A stretch of 64,000 nucleotides of DNA from Fluviicola taffensis DSM 16823. Its GTDB lineage: Bacteria; Bacteroidota; Bacteroidia; Flavobacteriales_D; Crocinitomicaceae. A program made the translations under genes and the position numbers. This document shows positions 14,898 through 24,300 of this stretch, one piece after another; the stretch's first letter is position 1, and each line of letters begins with the position of its first letter. The DNA lies in assembly GCF_000194605.1 (NCBI RefSeq), contig NC_015321.1, forward strand, positions 3,472,001 through 3,536,000, in the 5' to 3' direction. Under the pieces are notes generated by a model. The model worked only from the letters and a program-made list of their open reading frames with translations, had not been told where the DNA came from and made no database searches.

Positions 14898-17336
14898 ATG
14901 GCTAAAATTCCATTTACAGTATCGGCAAGAACCGCAAAATTAATAGGCCAAGAGAACTTCGCAACCTCAGAAGGAGCGGTTGTGGAGCTTGTTAAAAACT
15001 CCTATGATGCCGATGCAAAAAATTGCATCATAATATTTGAAAATCATGGAGATTTTAGTAAAACTCCATGCATTTATTTGATTGATAATGGAACTGGAAT
15101 GACTAGTGAGATTATCAAAAATCAATGGATGAAAATTGGAACAGATGATAAACTTCAAAACTATTTATCTGAAAGTGGCCGTGTAAAAACAGGAGCCAAA
15201 GGTATTGGCCGTTTTGCTCTTGACCGGCTAGGTCTTGGTTCGGAAATGCAAACTATTTCTGAAGATAAAGAGACAAAAATTATTGAAGCCTCAATCTGGA
15301 GTGTACAATGGAGTGACTTTGAAAAGCTAGGAGTTGCAATACATGAAGTCAACGCAAATCTAGATACTGTTGCGGAACTGGATATCAAATCCTATTTACT
15401 TGAACATTTTGGTGGTTTTGAGAAAATCAAAGAGGTACTGGAAGAAACAGAGTTTAAGTTCGGAACAATATTAAAAATTCATCCACCAAAAGATGAATGG
15501 GATGAAGAGTCAATGAAAAGCTTGTTTGACAATCTTGAAGTTTTGATTCCACCTCAAGAGCAACCGGAATTTAGTGTACATTTATTTTCCACGGCTCATC
15601 CTGAAGAATTTGGAAAGGTAAACAGTGCGTATTACGATGATTTTGACTATAAAGTTAAAGCAGAGTATTTGGCTGACGAATCACACAGTATTAAACTAAC
15701 GATCACAAGAGAAGAGTTAGATGTAAATTTACTGGAGAAATCATATGGCGAAGTATTTGATAATAAATTATTAAAGAAATTCCCATATACCTTATCCGAT
15801 TTCAAGAAAAAAACTTTTACAATATCCAAGACTATAACGGAACTCATAGGTTCTAAATCTAGTGATGAAAATCTTATCAGCAAGATAGGAGAATTTGATT
15901 TTACATTTTACTTTCTAAAAAACAAAATTGATCCGGAAGACAAGAAAAGATTTCCATATAAAAATATTTCCTCTGCCAATAGAAAAGCATGGCTCGAAAA
16001 ATTCGGTGGTGTAAAAATTTTCCGGGATGATTTTAGAGTACGTCCATATGGAGAGAGCGGTCAAGATTGGCTTGGTTTGGGAGAGAGACAAGCAAAAAGC
16101 CCGGCAGGACCAGGACAAAGATTGGGTGGTTATAGAATTGGGTCAAATCAAATTGCTGGAACGGTTAATATATCGAGAATTGCAAATTCAAGTTTTCAAG
16201 ATAAATCCGGTCGTGAAGGAATTCAGGAAAATGATGTTTTCGAACTGTTCAAGAATATTCTTATTGAAGTTATTGCAGAGTTTGAAAAGGATCGGAACAA
16301 AATAATGTTTTGCCTTGCACAGCTTGCTAAGCAGAAATTTAAGGACGACGAAGACAAGAGAAAGGCTCAAGAGGAGGCAGACCGAATTCTAAGAGAAGCA
16401 GCTGAACAGGCTGAAAACAATAATAATTCGAATGAAAATTCAGATGAAAATTCAGACGATAATTCAAATAATGGTACAGATGATAATTCAAGTAACTCTG
16501 GACCAACCGTTTCGGAAGTAATTCTTGCGAAGGCAACAAAAATTTTCGAACAGGAAATAGAAGATAAGGATGAAGAGATCCGTTTATTACGTGGATTAGC
16601 TAGTGTTGGCTTAATTATTTCGTCGTTTGCTCACGAGTTAAAGGGACTTAGAAGCAGGCTCTCACCGAGAACTGATTTTTTAATCGCGGAATTAAAGAAA
16701 TATATAAAAGAAGAAGACCTTAAATCTGTCAATCAACAAGATAATCCATTTTACATGATTCAACTGATCCAGGAAGAAGATGTAAAACTCAAACACTGGC
16801 TTGATTACTCATTGAGTACTTTGAAAAGAGACAAGCGAACACGAACCAACATTAACATTGGAGAGTATTTTGAACTTTTCGAAGCAAATTGGCATCAAGC
16901 ATTGGTACAACGAAAAGTCAATGTAATATTGAAAGGTAATAAGAACGCGACAAACGTAATTCGTGCGTTTGAAGTGGATTTGGATGCTATTTTCAATAAC
17001 CTTTTGTCAAACTCGTTAAGTGCATTCAAAGATAAAAAAGGCAATTATCAAAGGGAAGTGACCATTGATTGGGTTGATAAAGGAGAATTAATTGAAATTA
17101 CTTTTTCAGACAACGGTTGTGGACTAGCTCCAGAGTATCAAAGCGAGCCTGAGAAAATCTTTACTTACAACGAATCATCCAAAAGAGATCGCAAAGGGAA
17201 TAAAATAGGAACCGGAATGGGTCTTTATATCGTTTCATTGGTTATTAATGATTATAACGATGCAAAAGTTGAGCTTATCCCTGTAACGGATGGATTTTCG
17301 ATTAAAGTAACAGTACCTAAAAGAAAAAATCAATAA
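14898..17336 (+). CDS. Large defence ATPase with an N-terminal HSP90-like GHKL domain and C-terminal histidine-kinase-like module
   Basis: This 812-aa protein carries two separate GHKL sites. The first is HSP90/MutL-like: ELVKNSYDAD (about 30-39), DNGTGM (63-68), GAKGIGRFA (99-107). The second is kinase-like: a candidate phospho-His in FAHELKG (about 580), N box NNLLSNSLSAF (about 700), DNGCGL (about 738), GTGMGLYIV (about 771). An N/D/S/E-rich low-complexity linker (about 507-535) separates the halves. No membrane segment, so it should be cytoplasmic. A receiver protein follows directly, pointing to phosphotransfer. Likely the sensor or switch of the operon. Confidence 0.85.
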   Translation: MAKIPFTVSARTAKLIGQENFATSEGAVVELVKNSYDADAKNCIIIFENHGDFSKTPCIYLIDNGTGMTSEIIKNQWMKIGTDDKLQNYLSESGRVKTGAKGIGRFALDRLGLGSEMQTISEDKETKIIEASIWSVQWSDFEKLGVAIHEVNANLDTVAELDIKSYLLEHFGGFEKIKEVLEETEFKFGTILKIHPPKDEWDEESMKSLFDNLEVLIPPQEQPEFSVHLFSTAHPEEFGKVNSAYYDDFDYKVKAEYLADESHSIKLTITREELDVNLLEKSYGEVFDNKLLKKFPYTLSDFKKKTFTISKTITELIGSKSSDENLISKIGEFDFTFYFLKNKIDPEDKKRFPYKNISSANRKAWLEKFGGVKIFRDDFRVRPYGESGQDWLGLGERQAKSPAGPGQRLGGYRIGSNQIAGTVNISRIANSSFQDKSGREGIQENDVFELFKNILIEVIAEFEKDRNKIMFCLAQLAKQKFKDDEDKRKAQEEADRILREAAEQAENNNNSNENSDENSDDNSNNGTDDNSSNSGPTVSEVILAKATKIFEQEIEDKDEEIRLLRGLASVGLIISSFAHELKGLRSRLSPRTDFLIAELKKYIKEEDLKSVNQQDNPFYMIQLIQEEDVKLKHWLDYSLSTLKRDKRTRTNINIGEYFELFEANWHQALVQRKVNVILKGNKNATNVIRAFEVDLDAIFNNLLSNSLSAFKDKKGNYQREVTIDWVDKGELIEITFSDNGCGLAPEYQSEPEKIFTYNESSKRDRKGNKIGTGMGLYIVSLVINDYNDAKVELIPVTDGFSIKVTVPKRKNQ

Positions 17337-17337
17337 C

Positions 17338-17970
17338 ATGTACAGAATCGGATATATTGATGAAGATGCGGGACAAAGAAGTTCCTTCTATCATTTTTTA
17401 AAAGATGAGTTTGACATCGTTCTTTTTGAAATGAACGATACAACAACTGCAGATACACTCGTTGAAGATGTTTTCCAGTCGGGCATCGATATGTTGGTGC
17501 TGGATTTTCGCTTAGATGACAATGGGGATTTCGACTTTAATGCAGATTCATTAATTGAAAAAATTCAGCAACGAAATTACTATTACCCCCTTGTAATTCT
17601 CACTTCACATGAACTGGATGCTTTGGATCATATCTCTAACGCGAACCTAGTTAATGGTAAAGAGGATATGTTGGGCAAAAATGTTGCTGTATTTAAACAG
17701 AAATTATCGAAAATAATACAGTCATATAAGTCTCGATTATCAGAAGCTGAAAATGAGGTCCAAGAGTTAGAGAAAAAACGTCAAAGTGATACGGGTTTAT
17801 TACCTGCAGAGGAAGATCGCTATGTTGAGCTGAATAATTTCCTTGAAAAAACTACATCCGCAAAGAGTACTATACCGAGAAGTTTTTATTCAACAGACAC
17901 CAACAAAAAGTTAGATCAACTAATAGAAAAAACAGAAGCACTCCTTTCACGAATTGAAAATAAAGACTGA
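17338..17970 (+). CDS. Receiver-like protein with coiled-coil tail
   Basis: This 210-aa protein has a receiver-like domain: acidic pair in IDED (8-10), phospho-acceptor candidate D56 in LVLDFRLDD, and T89 in VILTSHE. A long helical, charged C-terminal region (QSYKSRLSEAENEVQELEKKRQ) is a coiled coil, with no DNA-binding domain. It starts 1 bp after the kinase-like gene and overlaps the HNH gene (TGATG). It may carry a phosphoryl signal from the ATPase to the nuclease or methylase. The domain is divergent, so receiver is a likely rather than certain call. Confidence 0.75.
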   Translation: MYRIGYIDEDAGQRSSFYHFLKDEFDIVLFEMNDTTTADTLVEDVFQSGIDMLVLDFRLDDNGDFDFNADSLIEKIQQRNYYYPLVILTSHELDALDHISNANLVNGKEDMLGKNVAVFKQKLSKIIQSYKSRLSEAENEVQELEKKRQSDTGLLPAEEDRYVELNNFLEKTTSAKSTIPRSFYSTDTNKKLDQLIEKTEALLSRIENKD

Positions 17971-18584
17971 TGTACCCATTTAGAATTAAAACTCCGGAAC
18001 ATAGGCCAGATAGAGCAGTCTGTGACCATTATTCTTCATACAGAACTACGCTGAGAGAGGATTTTGAAAATCGCTGTGGGTACTGCGATAGTTTAGATTT
18101 AATTCGAATTAGAAGTTTTGCTATTGACCACTTCATTCCTCAAAAACCAAAGGATTTCACACATACTGTTCCACCAAACGATTATTACAATTTGATTTAT
18201 GCTTGTAACTATTGTAATACTTATAAATCGAACAAATGGCCAACCAAAGATGCCAGCCATCCAAATGATGGAAAAGAGGGCTTTATCAAACCGACTATTG
18301 ATGATTATAAATCGAGATTTAATAGATCGAAGGAAGGACGTATAATTCCGGTTAACGAAGGGGATTTAGTAGCTAAATATATTATCGACGAACTAAAGCT
18401 TTGGCTTCCTGTACACGAACTTATGTGGAAGCTAGAAAAACTCAAATCTCAAAATGACAAAATTAATTCCGCCCTAGAAAAAATAACAGATGAAACACTG
18501 AGAAGTGAGGTTCAGGGAGTTCATTACCAAGTATTACTAATGCTAAATCAAATACAGGATAGTATTTTCAAAGAGAATGAATAA
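17970..18584 (+). CDS. HNH endonuclease
   Basis: This 204-aa protein has a zinc-type HNH core: CGYC (36-39), DHFIP (53-57), a following asparagine-containing PPNDYYNLIYACNYCNTYKSNKWP with CNYC (79-82), which is the classic DH-N-CxxC HNH arrangement. A helical C-terminal third (VHELMWKLEKLKSQNDKINSALEKI) may bind partners. It overlaps the receiver gene upstream by 1 bp and the methylase downstream by 8 bp. It is the obvious nuclease effector of the operon. Relatives occur with retrons, Septu and other defence systems. Confidence 0.88.
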   Translation: MYPFRIKTPEHRPDRAVCDHYSSYRTTLREDFENRCGYCDSLDLIRIRSFAIDHFIPQKPKDFTHTVPPNDYYNLIYACNYCNTYKSNKWPTKDASHPNDGKEGFIKPTIDDYKSRFNRSKEGRIIPVNEGDLVAKYIIDELKLWLPVHELMWKLEKLKSQNDKINSALEKITDETLRSEVQGVHYQVLLMLNQIQDSIFKENE

Positions 18585-20403
18585 GGAATTACAAACATAT
18601 CTCAAGTCTTATTCGTATGATCCGATCAAGGTCAATAAGCTTATCGTGTCCAATTTTTTGAATGCTAATTCAAAAGACAAGGTTAAAGGTAAATTACTAT
18701 CATCTCTAAGAATCAAGAAAAACTCTCCAGATTTCAAATTGGTTGAAGAATTCTCTCGAATTCATACATTACGATCGATTGAAGATTTAATTGAAGCATT
18801 TGAATTTGTTATTTCACCTCAGGAGAAAATAGTTTCTGGGGCTGTTTACACACCTGAATCAATCAGGGATTATATTATCACAAGTACTTTATCCAATACG
18901 AATGACTTAACAGGTGTGAACCTATGCGATCCGGCATGCGGTTGTGCAGGTTTTCTATACACTGCTGCGAAATATTTAAAGCAGCAAACTGGGAGAACCT
19001 ACAAACAGATTTATCGCGACAATATTTTTGGTTTGGATATACAGGAGTATTCAATTGAGAGGTCCAAAATATTACTTTCTTTAGCAGCCTTACTTGAAGG
19101 TGAAGATGTTGACTTCGATTTCAATTTATTCACAGGAAACGCTCTTTCGTTTAATTGGAATGAAGAAATAACGGGCTTTGAAGGATTCCATGTAATTGCC
19201 GGAAATCCACCTTATGTCTGTTCAAGAAATATTGATGATGAATCCAAAGACCTTTTGCAGAATTGGCAAGTGTGTTCTACAGGTCACCCTGATTTGTACA
19301 TTCCTTTTTTTGAACTTGGAATGACTTACCTGAGACCTGGTGGTATTCTTGGGTATATCACTATGAATTCCTTTTTTAAAAGCATCAATGGGCGGGCAGT
19401 TCGTGAATATTTAGCTCAATTTGACAATACAATTATTGATTTCGGTGGATATCAAGTATTCAATTCAAAGTCTACCTATACATGCATCTGCTTCATTCAG
19501 AATCGCGCATCAGATACACTGAATTACGCGAAACTGAATTCTCTGGAGGCTCTAAATGAGAATATCCAATTTCAGACAATTAGTATTGAAGAATTGGATC
19601 ATTTTAATGGTTGGAATCTTCAGGAAATAGAATTACTTAATCGAATCGAATCAGTTGGCACTCCACTTGGTGACAAATTCAAGACCAGAAACGGAATAGC
19701 AACATTAAAAAACAATATTTACATCTTCAAACCAATCGAAGAAGATGAAAATTTCTACTACTTGCAAAATGGTCATGTTTATCCTATTGAAAGAGGAATT
19801 TGCACAGACATTATAAACTCAAACAAATTCACTAAACAGTCGTCTGTTGATGCTATTCGAGAGAAAGCCATATTCCCATATCGCTACGTTGATAACAACG
19901 TTCAATTAATCGATGAACAAGAATTCCGTGATGCTTATCCAATGGCTTATCAATACTTGAGGGATAAACAAAAAATTCTAGCTGATCGCGATAAAGGAAA
20001 AGGAAAGTATGAGAAATGGTACGCATACGGACGAAACCAGTCACTAGAAAAAATGCCATTTAAGTTATTCTTCCCGCACATTTCATCTACAAGTCCAAAC
20101 TTTGTAGAGAATGAGGAACAAAATCTTCTATTTTACAATGGGCTTGCTTTAGTTGCTAAAACGCGTGAAGAAATCCAGGTAATGAGAAAAGTACTTGGTT
20201 CAAGATTATTCTGGTTCTACGTAACAAAATCAAGTAAGCCTTACGGATCTGGTTATTTCTCATTAAGTCGGAATTACATTAAAGGATTCGGTATCTATCC
20301 TTTTGATAAAAAAGAAATTGCTTTCCTTATCAAAGAAAAAAATCAAAAAAAGATAAACGAATTCATTGAAGAAAGGTACAAAGTAGATCTTTCTGAAAAC
20401 TAA
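18577..20403 (+). CDS. Eco57I/TaqI-class N6-adenine DNA methyltransferase
   Basis: This 608-aa protein has SAM motif I DPACGCAGFLY (from residue 118) and catalytic motif IV NPPY (210-213), preceded by GAVYTPESIRDYI as in class gamma methylases. The C-terminal 300 residues, with PHISSTSPNF and GSGYFSLSRNYIKGFGI, resemble TaqI-like specificity domains. There is no nuclease motif in the chain, so cleavage must come from the HNH partner. It overlaps HNH by 8 bp and ends the operon. Confidence 0.88.
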   Translation: MNKELQTYLKSYSYDPIKVNKLIVSNFLNANSKDKVKGKLLSSLRIKKNSPDFKLVEEFSRIHTLRSIEDLIEAFEFVISPQEKIVSGAVYTPESIRDYIITSTLSNTNDLTGVNLCDPACGCAGFLYTAAKYLKQQTGRTYKQIYRDNIFGLDIQEYSIERSKILLSLAALLEGEDVDFDFNLFTGNALSFNWNEEITGFEGFHVIAGNPPYVCSRNIDDESKDLLQNWQVCSTGHPDLYIPFFELGMTYLRPGGILGYITMNSFFKSINGRAVREYLAQFDNTIIDFGGYQVFNSKSTYTCICFIQNRASDTLNYAKLNSLEALNENIQFQTISIEELDHFNGWNLQEIELLNRIESVGTPLGDKFKTRNGIATLKNNIYIFKPIEEDENFYYLQNGHVYPIERGICTDIINSNKFTKQSSVDAIREKAIFPYRYVDNNVQLIDEQEFRDAYPMAYQYLRDKQKILADRDKGKGKYEKWYAYGRNQSLEKMPFKLFFPHISSTSPNFVENEEQNLLFYNGLALVAKTREEIQVMRKVLGSRLFWFYVTKSSKPYGSGYFSLSRNYIKGFGIYPFDKKEIAFLIKEKNQKKINEFIEERYKVDLSEN

Positions 20404-21102
20404 TCTTCTGTTGGAATCAATTAGGTTTTCAATCCATAATCCTTCTAAAATCACAGGGAAGGTAAATCGGTCTTCCTCCTGGTCTTCACAGCTTCATAAA
20501 ACATAAAAACAAGGGTAATACAAGCTCCGTTGCTCTGCGCCCTTGTTTATAGCGTTCACTATAGCCAATAGTTCAGAATTCACTTTTGGCTGTTCACTTG
20601 TTTTCTTCGCCTGTTCGTCCTGCGTCGTCAGTCGCGGCTACTCTGCCACCCCAAGCCCCTGAAAAGGTGTTCCCGGAAGCTCGTCCCTCACTCTCGTCCA
20701 CAATTAATTCATGGGGTGTCACCGCCGCTTAAGTAATGCTCGCCTGCTACATCGCTCGGGCTTCGGGTTTGTCACATTTTTTGTAGCCAGGCACAGCCAC
20801 TTGCGCAAAACAAAAAAACCGCCAAACCCTCGTGCATTCTGCATAGGTCATTCCCACAGTTTCCAACTGTTCTCCATTTCCACCCTCGCTCAACTCGCGG
20901 GCGGCTCGCGTCGTTCCAGTCGTACCTTCTTCCACTTGCTTCACAGCTTCCGGAAACCTCCAGCTGTTCGCCTGCTGCCTTGCTCCACGCGGCAGCGCTC
21001 AGGGCTGTTTTACCTAGACTATAATAAAATTTATGTCATTTTGGCATTAAATGTTTTTGGGAACACTGTTTGATAGAGATAGATTTATAAATTAATCTAA
21101 TC
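20404..21102. other. Long C-rich non-coding spacer between two defence systems
   Basis: About 700 bp with no credible gene; open frames in it are low-complexity and rich in S, R, P and C. It contains a 9-bp inverted repeat AAACAAGGG/CCCTTGTTT (20507-20515 with 20540-20548) that encloses GCTCCGTTGCTCTGCG. The cytosine bias is abrupt relative to both neighbours. I interpret it as a remnant of a larger mobile element that separates the methylase operon from CBASS. The last 60 bp, AT-rich, must hold the CBASS promoter, but I cannot pick the boxes. Confidence 0.5.
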
Positions 21103-22086
21103 ATGCTACTGAATAATAATCAATTAGGCGTCTTTGTCAAAAAGATAAAACTTCAGCCAGAAAATATGGCTAAGTACAGAGATCAACTCACAAATCTGAA
21201 AGAGAAACTAGAAAAAAAGATATCTGACGACACAAGTAATGGTTTGAAGGTTACCAAATATCTGATCGCTGGCTCATGGAAAAAACACACAATATTAAAA
21301 CCAACTGGGGAAAACCCTATTGATATTGATTTGATTCTGTTTGTTTCAGGGGATAATAATGTTCAAAATGATCTGAAAAAGCTCTACGATTACATCATTG
21401 AGTACCTGAAAGCGATTTACCCTCAAAAAGATATTGACAGAGATGTCGATGCTGAAGGAAACACTAAATCGCTCACGATTACATTTACAGGTTCCGGATT
21501 ACAGGTAGATATCGTTCCTGTAGTTTCATTGGCCTCTCCAGCTGAATATGTATGGCAACCAAGCAGACGGGGAGGAAAAAAGTACATTACAAGTATTTCA
21601 AAACAATTAGGGTTTTCAGCAAATCTCAGAAAGAATAATCCTTCTTACACGTCTATTGTTAGATCACTAAAATGGTGGAAGAACTATAAAGAACTATGTC
21701 CAACAGATTCAGAACCTGGATTATCATCTTTTACTATTGAACTTATCGTCGCGTATTTGGATGAAGAGTTTGGAGTGGAAACCAATATCGAAGAAGGAAT
21801 TATTAGATTCTTCCAATTCATGAGCTCACCAAATTTCCCGATAATTAAGTTCAGTGATTCGATTAATTCTGTCCCTGCAACATTTGACTCACCAATATAT
21901 GTAGCAGATAATACAAATAAGGAAAATAATGTCGTTAAACGACTTGATCGCACCAAATGGCAAGAAATATTTGACGAAGCCGAGGCAGCTTTTGACACAT
22001 TGAATATTGCACAATCTAAAAATAACGAAGGAGATACCATCCAAGAATGGAAAAGTGTTTTTGGACCATCTTTTAATATTAAATAA
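21103..22086 (+). CDS. CBASS CD-NTase (oligonucleotide cyclase)
   Basis: This 327-aa protein has the nucleotidyltransferase signature GSW (57-59), two metal-binding aspartates in DID (D74, D76) and the third in LQVDIVPV (D136), so the site looks intact. The helical C-terminal domain follows CD-NTase architecture. Followed by HORMA and TRIP13-like genes, it is the cyclase of a type III CBASS that makes a cyclic di- or trinucleotide signal on phage infection. Nucleotide product not predictable with confidence here. Confidence 0.93.
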   Translation: MLLNNNQLGVFVKKIKLQPENMAKYRDQLTNLKEKLEKKISDDTSNGLKVTKYLIAGSWKKHTILKPTGENPIDIDLILFVSGDNNVQNDLKKLYDYIIEYLKAIYPQKDIDRDVDAEGNTKSLTITFTGSGLQVDIVPVVSLASPAEYVWQPSRRGGKKYITSISKQLGFSANLRKNNPSYTSIVRSLKWWKNYKELCPTDSEPGLSSFTIELIVAYLDEEFGVETNIEEGIIRFFQFMSSPNFPIIKFSDSINSVPATFDSPIYVADNTNKENNVVKRLDRTKWQEIFDEAEAAFDTLNIAQSKNNEGDTIQEWKSVFGPSFNIK

Positions 22087-22088
22087 CT

Positions 22089-22598
22089 ATGTACGGAACT
22101 ACTACTAAAACCAGTACTTACACAGTACTTGACATCAGAAAAACATTTGAAGGCTGCGAAGCTGATATTAGAACAATTGCTAGAAGAACAGGAAAATGGT
22201 CTATGGAATACGTGGATAATATTTTCCATGACATACTAAAACTCGCTGAGGGAAATTACTTAAACTCAGTTGATATTATACTTCAAGAAAATGTATCGGA
22301 TAAGGTTGTAAGAGCTTCTAAATTCCTCGTTAATTCACTTGGAAATGCAAGTGATAGTGACAGAGCCGGAAAAAATAATGATTGGACTGATATTCCTAAC
22401 ACACATCTTTCTGTCATTTTGTCATACACCCAGAAATGGAAAATGCTTACTGCTGAAGGTAAAAAAAATGTGACCGAAAACTTTAAAGTTTCCTGGGGAC
22501 CGTCATCAATAGATAACAGTTTTCCTCATTTAGCGAAGAATGACGCTCAATTATACGCAAGTAAAGGGTATGAACTTCAAAAAACCAACTACAAATGA
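22089..22598 (+). CDS. CBASS bacterial HORMA protein
   Basis: This 169-aa protein matches bacterial HORMA domains of CBASS: STYTVLDIRKTFEGCEADI at the start, VRASKFLVN in the middle, LSVILSYTQKWKML, and a C-terminal WGPSSIDNSFPHL ... YASKGYELQK safety-belt region. In type III CBASS, HORMA closes around a peptide and activates the CD-NTase. It begins 3 bp after the cyclase gene and overlaps the TRIP13-like start by 4 bp. Only one HORMA gene is present. Confidence 0.88.
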   Translation: MYGTTTKTSTYTVLDIRKTFEGCEADIRTIARRTGKWSMEYVDNIFHDILKLAEGNYLNSVDIILQENVSDKVVRASKFLVNSLGNASDSDRAGKNNDWTDIPNTHLSVILSYTQKWKMLTAEGKKNVTENFKVSWGPSSIDNSFPHLAKNDAQLYASKGYELQKTNYK

Positions 22599-23482
22599 TA
22601 GAATCAATATTTGATAACATCCTAGAATTGCCTAGTGCTTCAATTGCCGAAAGAACAAAAAATCTGATCGGTTTTGAAAGCAAATTTGAGCGAATCTTTT
22701 CAAATCTGAAATTGTTGCTTGATCAAGAAGGATTGATTGAGTGGAGTAAGAAATTTCACAAGGTTGAACTTCCAATTATTGGTCAGTTAAAAGATAAATA
22801 CCCGCTAATTATCCTCGCTGGAGATGCTGGTACTGGAAAAACTGTTTCGGCTGAAGCTATAGCTGACAGGATGGTAAGGGAGCTGAAAAAGGAAGGTTTT
22901 TTCCTGAAATTAAATACAAGAGTTAGAGGAGAAGGTTTGCATGGTCAAATGGGAAATTTAGTAAATGATGCTTTTTCTGAATTAAAGAGACAAGCAGGAA
23001 AACGTAGAATTGCTTTTCTTTTGATTGATGAAGCTGATGCAATAGCATCAACGAGATCAACAATGCAAATGCACCAGGAAGAAAAAGCAGCAGTAAACAC
23101 ATTGATTCAAAAAATTGATGAAATACGTGAACTGAACGGCAGAGCAGTCTTATTTATGTCAACAAATCGTCTTCATTTTATTGACGAAGCAATTGTTAGA
23201 CGTGCTGCAATTATTTTGGAATTCGAAAGACCTATTAAAGAAGAAAGGATTGAGTTATTTAAACAAAGTCTTGAAGGAATTGACTTTTCCACAAAGCAAT
23301 TAGAACATTTAGCAGAAATTACGGGTCCGGAAAAAAATGATGGACTTGGTTTTTCATTTTCTGATATCAGACTTAGAATTCTTCCGGAAGCCATCGCTGC
23401 TTCATTTCCTGACAAAGAACTAACATATGAAATTCTAACGGAAACAATTTCTAAAATAAAACCTAGCCCTCAAATTATATGA
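22595..23482 (+). CDS. CBASS TRIP13/Pch2-like AAA+ ATPase
   Basis: This 295-aa AAA+ protein has Walker A GDAGTGKT (76-83), Walker B LLIDEADAIAS, and a sensor region STNRLHFIDEAIVRRA with arginines. TRIP13-like remodellers in type III CBASS open the HORMA protein and switch the cyclase off, preventing self-activation. It overlaps HORMA upstream and the NUDIX effector downstream by 4 bp each, so the operon is strictly coupled. Confidence 0.9.
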   Translation: MIESIFDNILELPSASIAERTKNLIGFESKFERIFSNLKLLLDQEGLIEWSKKFHKVELPIIGQLKDKYPLIILAGDAGTGKTVSAEAIADRMVRELKKEGFFLKLNTRVRGEGLHGQMGNLVNDAFSELKRQAGKRRIAFLLIDEADAIASTRSTMQMHQEEKAAVNTLIQKIDEIRELNGRAVLFMSTNRLHFIDEAIVRRAAIILEFERPIKEERIELFKQSLEGIDFSTKQLEHLAEITGPEKNDGLGFSFSDIRLRILPEAIAASFPDKELTYEILTETISKIKPSPQII

Positions 23483-24300
23483 AAAAACTCATACCATTTA
23501 TAGTGGCAATAATCCTAATGATTATTGGCTTTATTGAAAATAAGCACTTTTGGGAAACGAAGTTTGGTCAAGCTGGCATTGTGACATGTATTACACTTCT
23601 TGTTACATTCATAACGGATAACTATGGAAAAATTAGATTTCATTTTATCACAAAATGGCTTCACGGAAAGAAAGACATACGTATATCCATTGCATATCTA
23701 TACCGCATAAAATCTGGAAATTCTTATCTTTTAGTGAAAAGTAGAACGAGAAACTATTATCAGCCTGTTGGTGGCTGTTACAAAACACTTCCGGGTTCTG
23801 AACAGAAATTTGAAGATTTAGGAGTTAAGCCGGATCGGAAATTTGAAACAGAAAAAGGTATTGCTAAAAATGATTTGCGAGTATATGTTAAAGGAAAATA
23901 TGTGATAGATTTTTTAAAATGGTTTGATTCAAAAAAGGATAGAGAAATTTCACCTTGGAGAGAGTTTTGCGAGGAGTTAATTGACACAAGTATACTCCCG
24001 TGGAAACAATTTCGATTCATTGATTACAAATTTAAAGATCAAGTAAGATCTCCAATTATTACAATGGATAATGGAGGAAAAGGAATGTTCATTTTTGATA
24101 TTTTCGATCTTGTTGTAAATGATGAGCAAAAGCCAATCTTAGAGAAATTGCAAGAACAAACTGCCTCTGAATATATTTGGGCAACTGACGAATTAATTCA
24201 ATCTTTGGGTCATGATATTGGTACAAAACAATATCATTATGAAATATCTCCCCATACAAAATACGCTCAAAACCTAAAATGGTCAAAGGAGAACAAATAA
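23479..24300 (+). CDS. CBASS membrane-NUDIX effector (Cap16-like)
   Basis: This 273-aa protein has two N-terminal membrane helices (residues about 4-19 and 32-47) and a C-terminal NUDIX-like domain with SPWREFCEELIDTS, the R-E-x-x-E-E core of the Nudix box, and a NYYQPVGGCY strand. This layout is that of Cap16-type effectors, in which the NUDIX domain senses the cyclic nucleotide and the helices disrupt the inner membrane. It overlaps the AAA+ gene by 4 bp and ends the operon. Confidence 0.85.
   Translation: MKKLIPFIVAIILMIIGFIENKHFWETKFGQAGIVTCITLLVTFITDNYGKIRFHFITKWLHGKKDIRISIAYLYRIKSGNSYLLVKSRTRNYYQPVGGCYKTLPGSEQKFEDLGVKPDRKFETEKGIAKNDLRVYVKGKYVIDFLKWFDSKKDREISPWREFCEELIDTSILPWKQFRFIDYKFKDQVRSPIITMDNGGKGMFIFDIFDLVVNDEQKPILEKLQEQTASEYIWATDELIQSLGHDIGTKQYHYEISPHTKYAQNLKWSKENK

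Noticed and set aside
20711-21073. 120-codon frame in the C-rich spacer
   Set aside because: Low-complexity, rich in S/R/H/F, no start context and no domain; more likely non-coding.
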